Positions 61,140-64,000 of a stretch of 64,000 nucleotides of DNA are shown piece by piece. How positions within the stretch are numbered: the stretch's first letter is position 1; every line of letters starts with the position of its first letter. This DNA is from Apus apus (Eukaryota; Chordata; Aves; Apodiformes; Apodidae): positions 96,897,440 through 96,961,439 of the forward strand of contig NC_067284.1 in NCBI RefSeq assembly GCF_020740795.1. The letters are read 5' to 3'. A program made the position numbers and the translations under genes. Under the pieces are notes generated by a model. The model saw only the letters and a list, made by a program, of their open reading frames with translations, had not been told where the DNA came from and ran no database searches.

Positions 61140-62760
61140 CTGGTTTTTGCTTTAGTTTCATTTATTAAATCCAGCCTAAGTTGGCCAGCTAACCGAGTAC
61201 TGAGCTGTCATAGCAACCAGATTGTGTAATTTGTTCACAGTACTTATCCACATTTATCTTAAAGCCATGTTAGGCTGTTTTTTCTCTTGTGGACAGGCTG
61301 ATCTAAAGGTTCACCCCTGTGACAGCTGAGAAGCTTGTAATTTTCAGACTAAATGTGTTTGCAGTGCCTGCTCTCTTTCTTTGGCTTAAATATCCTTTAG
61401 ATCTTGATATTTATGCCTAATGTAGTATTTATAGAGTGGTCTGATTTCCTCTCATCTTTGTTTGTTTTTGTAGTCTAAATAAGCTGCACTTTTAGCCATC
61501 GTTTGTTTAATACACTTTTCAACCTTCAGATCTTTTTTGAATTCCAGCTGCCATTTCATCACTTGCTTTATGTTGTGAAGTCCTTTTCCAACTTGTTGCA
61601 GTTGGCACTCACCCTTACTATCCTAAAATAGTATCATCTGTAAACTTAGTTATATCAGTATTCACCCTCTTTTCCTTGTCTCTGATTAAAATAATAAAAA
61701 AGAGATGCACTAATAGAAAGATGCCCACATCACCCCTTCCATTGAAAAAAAGACTAACCATTAGTATTTGCTTCTGTGTCCCACATTTAGCAAATTATTT
61801 AGGCATCTCAGTTTCTCTGAAAGCTCTTGGAGACAGAGCTTGTTGAATTACTTATAGAATTACTTACAGAAATCCAATTAATTTCTTTTCACTTTTCTAT
61901 TAACTCCATAACAAAAATCCTTTTAGAGACACTCTCATGATGACACCTCTCCAGGTATTGTGTTTATGAATACTCTAATTGTGTCCCTTGTAGCAATTTT
62001 TGTTAATTTATCTCGTAGAGGTGTCTGGACACCTGTTCTGAACTACCTTAGATTTCTCTCTCTTCCTCCTTCCTCCTTTCCCAAATCATTTTAAGATTTG
62101 ACATCCCATTTTGTCTTTTCCTTGTCCTTTGATCCTGAGAATGCCACCCTTGAATACCTTTAAAATTCACCAGCTGGTCTTGGTGAATTTATTGTCTGCT
62201 TTGTGGATTTTTCTATAGCTTCTTTTATTGGCACTCTAACTTTCAGACAGATTCTCCAGTGACCTCCCTTGAGAAAGACTGTGTTATTTGAATTTCTCTT
62301 AAGGTCCTTGCTATGAGCATGGATGCAAAAACCTGATTTAGTTTGTCTGTTACAGCTTTATTTTCTCTTGATGCTCCTTTTACATCTTTCTGTTTCAGAC
62401 CTCTAGACAGTCTGGCAAGCTTCCTGATCTTGATCTGTGTAAAAAACCAGCAACTCCCACAAAAAAAACCCCAACCAACCTCGCAAGTTATTTCTCAAAC
62501 CATTTTGGCTTGCCTTCCTTACTTTTTACATTTAGTTTGCTAGAGTTTTGTTTTCTCTTTTATTGTTTTCATTAAGACACTCACTTCAGTTTTTTTGAAG
62601 AGCTGCTTCAAATTACCTCTTAAATTGGTGGTTAGCTCTATTGGTTTTCCATACATTTGTTTTGCATCACTCAGTATATAAGGTGGACTAGCTACAGACA
62701 TTTTGCTCTTCTATTTGTCCACTTTCTAGCTTCTTTATAGCAACATCTGTATTTCTGGGG
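61140..62760 (-). mobile_element. Ancient long CR1/L3-like LINE relic
   Basis: The sequence follows, in order, the reverse complement of an old CR1-like ORF2 of the kind shared by birds, turtles and crocodilians. At 62,322-62,360 the - strand reads KAVTDKLNQVFAS, equivalent to KAEVLNEFFAS at the start of the reverse transcriptase. At 61,631-61,645 it reads VYRYY on +, and on - the box FTDDT, equivalent to FADDT. Between them, GCTCTTGGAGACAGAGC, TTGTTGAATTACTT and AAATCCAATTAA match the stretch usually read as a helper word set of old CR1 copies. No frame survives. The boundaries are uncertain by 100-200 bases, particularly on the right. Confidence 0.65.
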
Positions 62761-63474
62761 AATTCCTATTTTTAAGTTTATTTTTTAATTTTTTTAAGTT
62801 TAAGTTAAGCAGTTGTTTGAAGGATTTGTTGGCTTGCTCCTACAGAAATGCTTAATTTAAGGGCTTTATTACTGCTGTTACAAAGTGGTGCCTTGGTAGC
62901 AAAATTCTTACACATGGAGCCCTGTCAAATTAATATTTGCTTGTTGTGTGGGTTACGTTGTTTAGTGATCCCTGAAGCATTCATTAGTAGTGTCTAAATG
63001 TTTTGTTTGCAGTCGTGCACAACCTTGATATTTACTCGATTTTCTGTCTACCTAACACAGTTTTTCTCATCTCTGAGGTTTTTAGAATATATAGACTGTC
63101 ACCAGCTACAGTGTAGTTGGAGAAATCAAGAAGAGTAAAAGCATACTGGGTGTTCCCTTTCATGTTTCTCTTAGTGCAGGTCCGTTTTAATTTTCTAGCT
63201 TTTAAAGAGTACCATCAGTGAATTTTTCCCCCTTATCTTCCCCTCCACCCTGCAAAATCATGTTATGCAGCTGAGCATCTTCTGCTACTAAGGGTATTTT
63301 TTTTCACTGCTACATTTTATTTCTTGCTATTCGTTCTAAATACGTCTTCATAAATTGTGCTTTATCATGCATCTCCTGTTCTATATTTTAAAAAATGTTA
63401 TGTTTTAAAACATACCAGCTTAATATACTCCAGTGATTTTATTAAATGCTGATAGATTCTTTACTCAGACATGC
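62761..63474. other. Intergenic DNA, no supported gene
   Basis: AT-rich. The right end of the ancient LINE relic may extend into the first part. No gene seen. Confidence 0.55.
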
Positions 63475-63520
63475 AGATCTAAAGGTCACTTCCAAACCAA
63501 ACCATCCTGTGATTCTGTAT
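63475..63520 (+). mobile_element. Minimal CR1 3' tail
   Basis: About 45 bases: CAGATCTAAAGGTCACTTCC, AAACCAAACCATCC, then TGTGATTCTGT. This is the extreme 3' end of a CR1 element including its terminal repeat. Confidence 0.65.
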
Positions 63521-64000
63521 TTTTCTTTTCTGAAAAACCTTCAATCTGACAACATCTTTCTGATTTATGTGGTAATAATGTTTTGAATTTGATATGTTGG
63601 GAAGGAGATTCTGCATATTTGAAGAATATGGAATCAAAATAGAAAGAAATCATCATCTTCTTGCACTTGCAGTATTCTGAAGGAGCTGGAAGAGCCTCAG
63701 CAGATATAGGCAGCTCTGTGTGTCAGTGCTGCTTAGGTTTTTCACATCACTGTGTCTTGCAGTCCATCATGTTGTTCTCCTCTTAGCTCTGATTGCGTTT
63801 GGTGACTGGATGCTGTGAGGATTTGCAAGGGGAACCTTGAGGAACACCTCTCTCTTTGGCACTATTTTCCTTATGGATGATTCCCACAGTATGAGCCTGG
63901 GGCTTTTACGGTCCTGTTTTCAGGGCTGAAAAGATCTGCTCTTACCATCCTGGCTGACTTGCTGTGTAGCACGACCTCTAAGAGCTCTCCAAATTGCTTT
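63521..64000. other. Intergenic DNA to window end
   Basis: No gene or element recognised. The sequence gains in G+C after about 63,670. Confidence 0.5.

Overview
The window is vertebrate and most probably avian nuclear DNA. It is AT-rich, has GT-AG introns, carries many CR1 LINE fragments of bird type (3' ends reading like ATTCTATG or GATTCTGTG), and has only one recognisable host gene. The species cannot be fixed from the sequence.

Region 1 (1-14,600) is the 3' part of a gene that I recognise as CCDC170, a coiled-coil protein of microtubules. Six exons on the + strand (1-177, 3870-4070, 5639-5812, 7028-7270, 8185-8421, 13451-13648) join in frame and encode about 409 C-terminal residues. Every junction is phase 0 and every intron is GT-AG. 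Earlier exons lie upstream of the window. A 3' UTR with candidate AATAAA signals near 14,571 and 14,584 follows.

Region 2 (14,600-64,000) has no host protein-coding gene that I can support. In vertebrates the gene downstream of CCDC170 in the same orientation is ESR1, so this is probably the CCDC170-ESR1 intergenic region. The ESR1 coding start was not found. The region holds about eleven CR1 copies of different ages. The youngest looking is a 5'-truncated + strand copy (about 28,987-30,703) that keeps an unbroken 542-codon reverse-transcriptase reading frame. A - strand copy at 22,076-22,930 is open except for one nonsense codon. A degraded + strand copy spans 43,090-44,768, another - strand copy spans 57,148-58,033, and there are several short 3' fragments. 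A very old, long - strand relic lies at about 61,140-62,760.

Further features are a perfect 84-bp tandem duplication at 15,784-15,951, smaller tandem repeats, simple repeats, two GC-rich blocks, several purine-rich blocks, a CpG-retaining block at 52,800-53,760 that could be a distal ESR1 promoter or leader exon, and a candidate non-coding exon at 26,270-26,430. I saw no CRISPR array, tRNA, rRNA, prokaryotic system or clear endogenous retrovirus. No new biological system is demonstrated here. The best leads are the intact CR1 frame and the two candidate leader or lncRNA exons.
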